A DNA stretch of 13,319 bases from Bacillota bacterium (GTDB lineage: Bacteria > Bacillota_C > Negativicutes > JAEYSJ01). The notes under the pieces were generated by a model. It saw nothing but the letters and a program-made list of their open reading frames with translations, did no database searches and was not told the origin of the DNA. Position 1 is the first letter of the stretch, and every line of letters begins with the position of its first letter. Below are positions 12,758 to 13,319 of the stretch, piece after piece. The DNA lies in contig JAEYSJ010000124.1 in the NCBI GenBank assembly GCA_023434855.1, positions 1-13,319 of the forward strand, read 5' to 3'. Made by a program: the position numbers and the translations under genes.

Positions 12758-13319
12758 ATGAGAGTTAGCATTATTGGTGCAACCGGCTATACCGGTGAGG
12801 AACTGCTACGCATTTTAGCCAATCATCCTACAGTCGAAGTTGTGCATATTACTTCAGAGAGCCAGACCGGTACACCTATCGAAGACATATACCCTCATTT
12901 TACGCGATATTATAATAAAAAGCTGGAAAGTATTGCCGAAACAGAAAAAATTGCTGCTGACAGTGATATCGTGTTTATCGGGTTGCCGCATGGCCATGCA
13001 ATGGAATTTGGGAAAAAAGTTGCGGCCATGGGTGTCAAAATAATTGATTTAGGGGCGGACTACCGTTTTCAAGATACTGCGGTGTATGAAAAATGGTACA
13101 AAGTGCCTCATACTCACCCGGAAGCCAAAGCGACATACGGGTTAACTGAGCTTTATCGCAGCCAGATTAAAGAAGCCGGTATTGTGGGTAACCCGGGCTG
13201 TTATACCACCGCCAGCATATTGGCGCTGGCACCATTGGTAAAAAACGGCTTGGTGAATTTAAAAAGCATTGTAGTTGATGCAAAATCAGGTGTTTCGGGT
13301 GCAGGGCGGGGTGCTGGTA
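12758..13319 (+). CDS. argC: N-acetyl-gamma-glutamyl-phosphate reductase (3' truncated by window)
   Basis: Catalyses the NADPH-dependent reduction of N-acetylglutamyl-5-phosphate to the semialdehyde, the third step of arginine biosynthesis. The first 187 residues are present and the frame runs open to the window edge. Visible are the nucleotide-binding start 'MRVSIIGATGYTGEELLRIL', 'GLPHGHAMEF', 'IIDLGADYRF', the catalytic cysteine motif 'VGNPGCYTTAS' (Cys148) and 'VDAKSGVSGAGRG'. AAAGGAGGG lies 7 nt ahead of the ATG. In Firmicutes argC usually heads an argCJBD-type cluster, so further arginine genes probably follow. An ARG box overlapping its promoter supports ArgR control. Confidence 0.97.
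   Translation, partial: MRVSIIGATGYTGEELLRILANHPTVEVVHITSESQTGTPIEDIYPHFTRYYNKKLESIAETEKIAADSDIVFIGLPHGHAMEFGKKVAAMGVKIIDLGADYRFQDTAVYEKWYKVPHTHPEAKATYGLTELYRSQIKEAGIVGNPGCYTTASILALAPLVKNGLVNLKSIVVDAKSGVSGAGRGAG

Overview
The window looks like chromosome from a spore-forming, low-to-mid GC Firmicute, most likely in the Negativicutes (Sporomusa/Pelosinus type). The reasons are the gene order rpoA-rplQ-ecfA1-ecfA2-ecfT-truA-rplM-rpsI, strong AGGAGG ribosome binding sites, a Spo0E-like sporulation regulator and a CwlD-type spore cortex amidase. The genus is inferred from gene content and style, not from a database search.

Layout. 1-622: the 3' end of rpoA and rplQ, closing a large ribosomal operon at terminator hairpins (634-723). 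749-924: a 176-bp intergenic repeat with inverted ends. 965-4238: the ECF transporter core (ecfA1, ecfA2, ecfT, overlapping) and truA. 4273-5488: a sigma-A promoter, a roughly 200-nt leader holding a structured repeat, rplM, rpsI and a strong terminator. 5515-5681: a second copy of the inverted-end repeat. 5729-7177: cca, a tRNA nucleotidyltransferase with an HD domain, with a terminator 95 nt downstream. 7367-7871: two small genes, an unrecognised 55-residue helical protein and a Spo0E-like phosphatase. 7948-8020: a 73-bp near-perfect palindrome. 8055-8819 (minus): a monofunctional peptidoglycan glycosyltransferase. 8820-9193: a divergent intergenic region with an 18-bp inverted repeat. 9194-9910: cwlD. 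10163-12548: the three-gene AmmeMemoRadiSam locus (LigB/Memo-like protein, AMMECR1 protein, radical SAM enzyme), ending at a terminator whose loop contains the stop codon. 12758-end: argC, cut by the window edge, with a promoter overlapped by a very good ArgR operator.

How the genes fit together. Most are housekeeping: translation (rpoA, rplQ, rplM, rpsI, truA, cca), vitamin or metal uptake energisation (ecfA1A2T, no S component here), cell wall and spore cortex (GT51 enzyme, CwlD), sporulation control (Spo0E-like) and arginine biosynthesis (argC).

Two things are not routine. First, the AmmeMemoRadiSam locus is a widespread three-gene set whose biochemical role is, as far as I know, unsolved. 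Second, a structured repeat of about 86-108 bp occurs three times in the same orientation (4380-4477, 10031-10116, 12573-12680). Its arms differ in sequence but keep their pairing, and it lies upstream of rplM, of the AmmeMemoRadiSam genes and of argC. I cannot match it to a named RNA family; it is the best candidate here for something undescribed.
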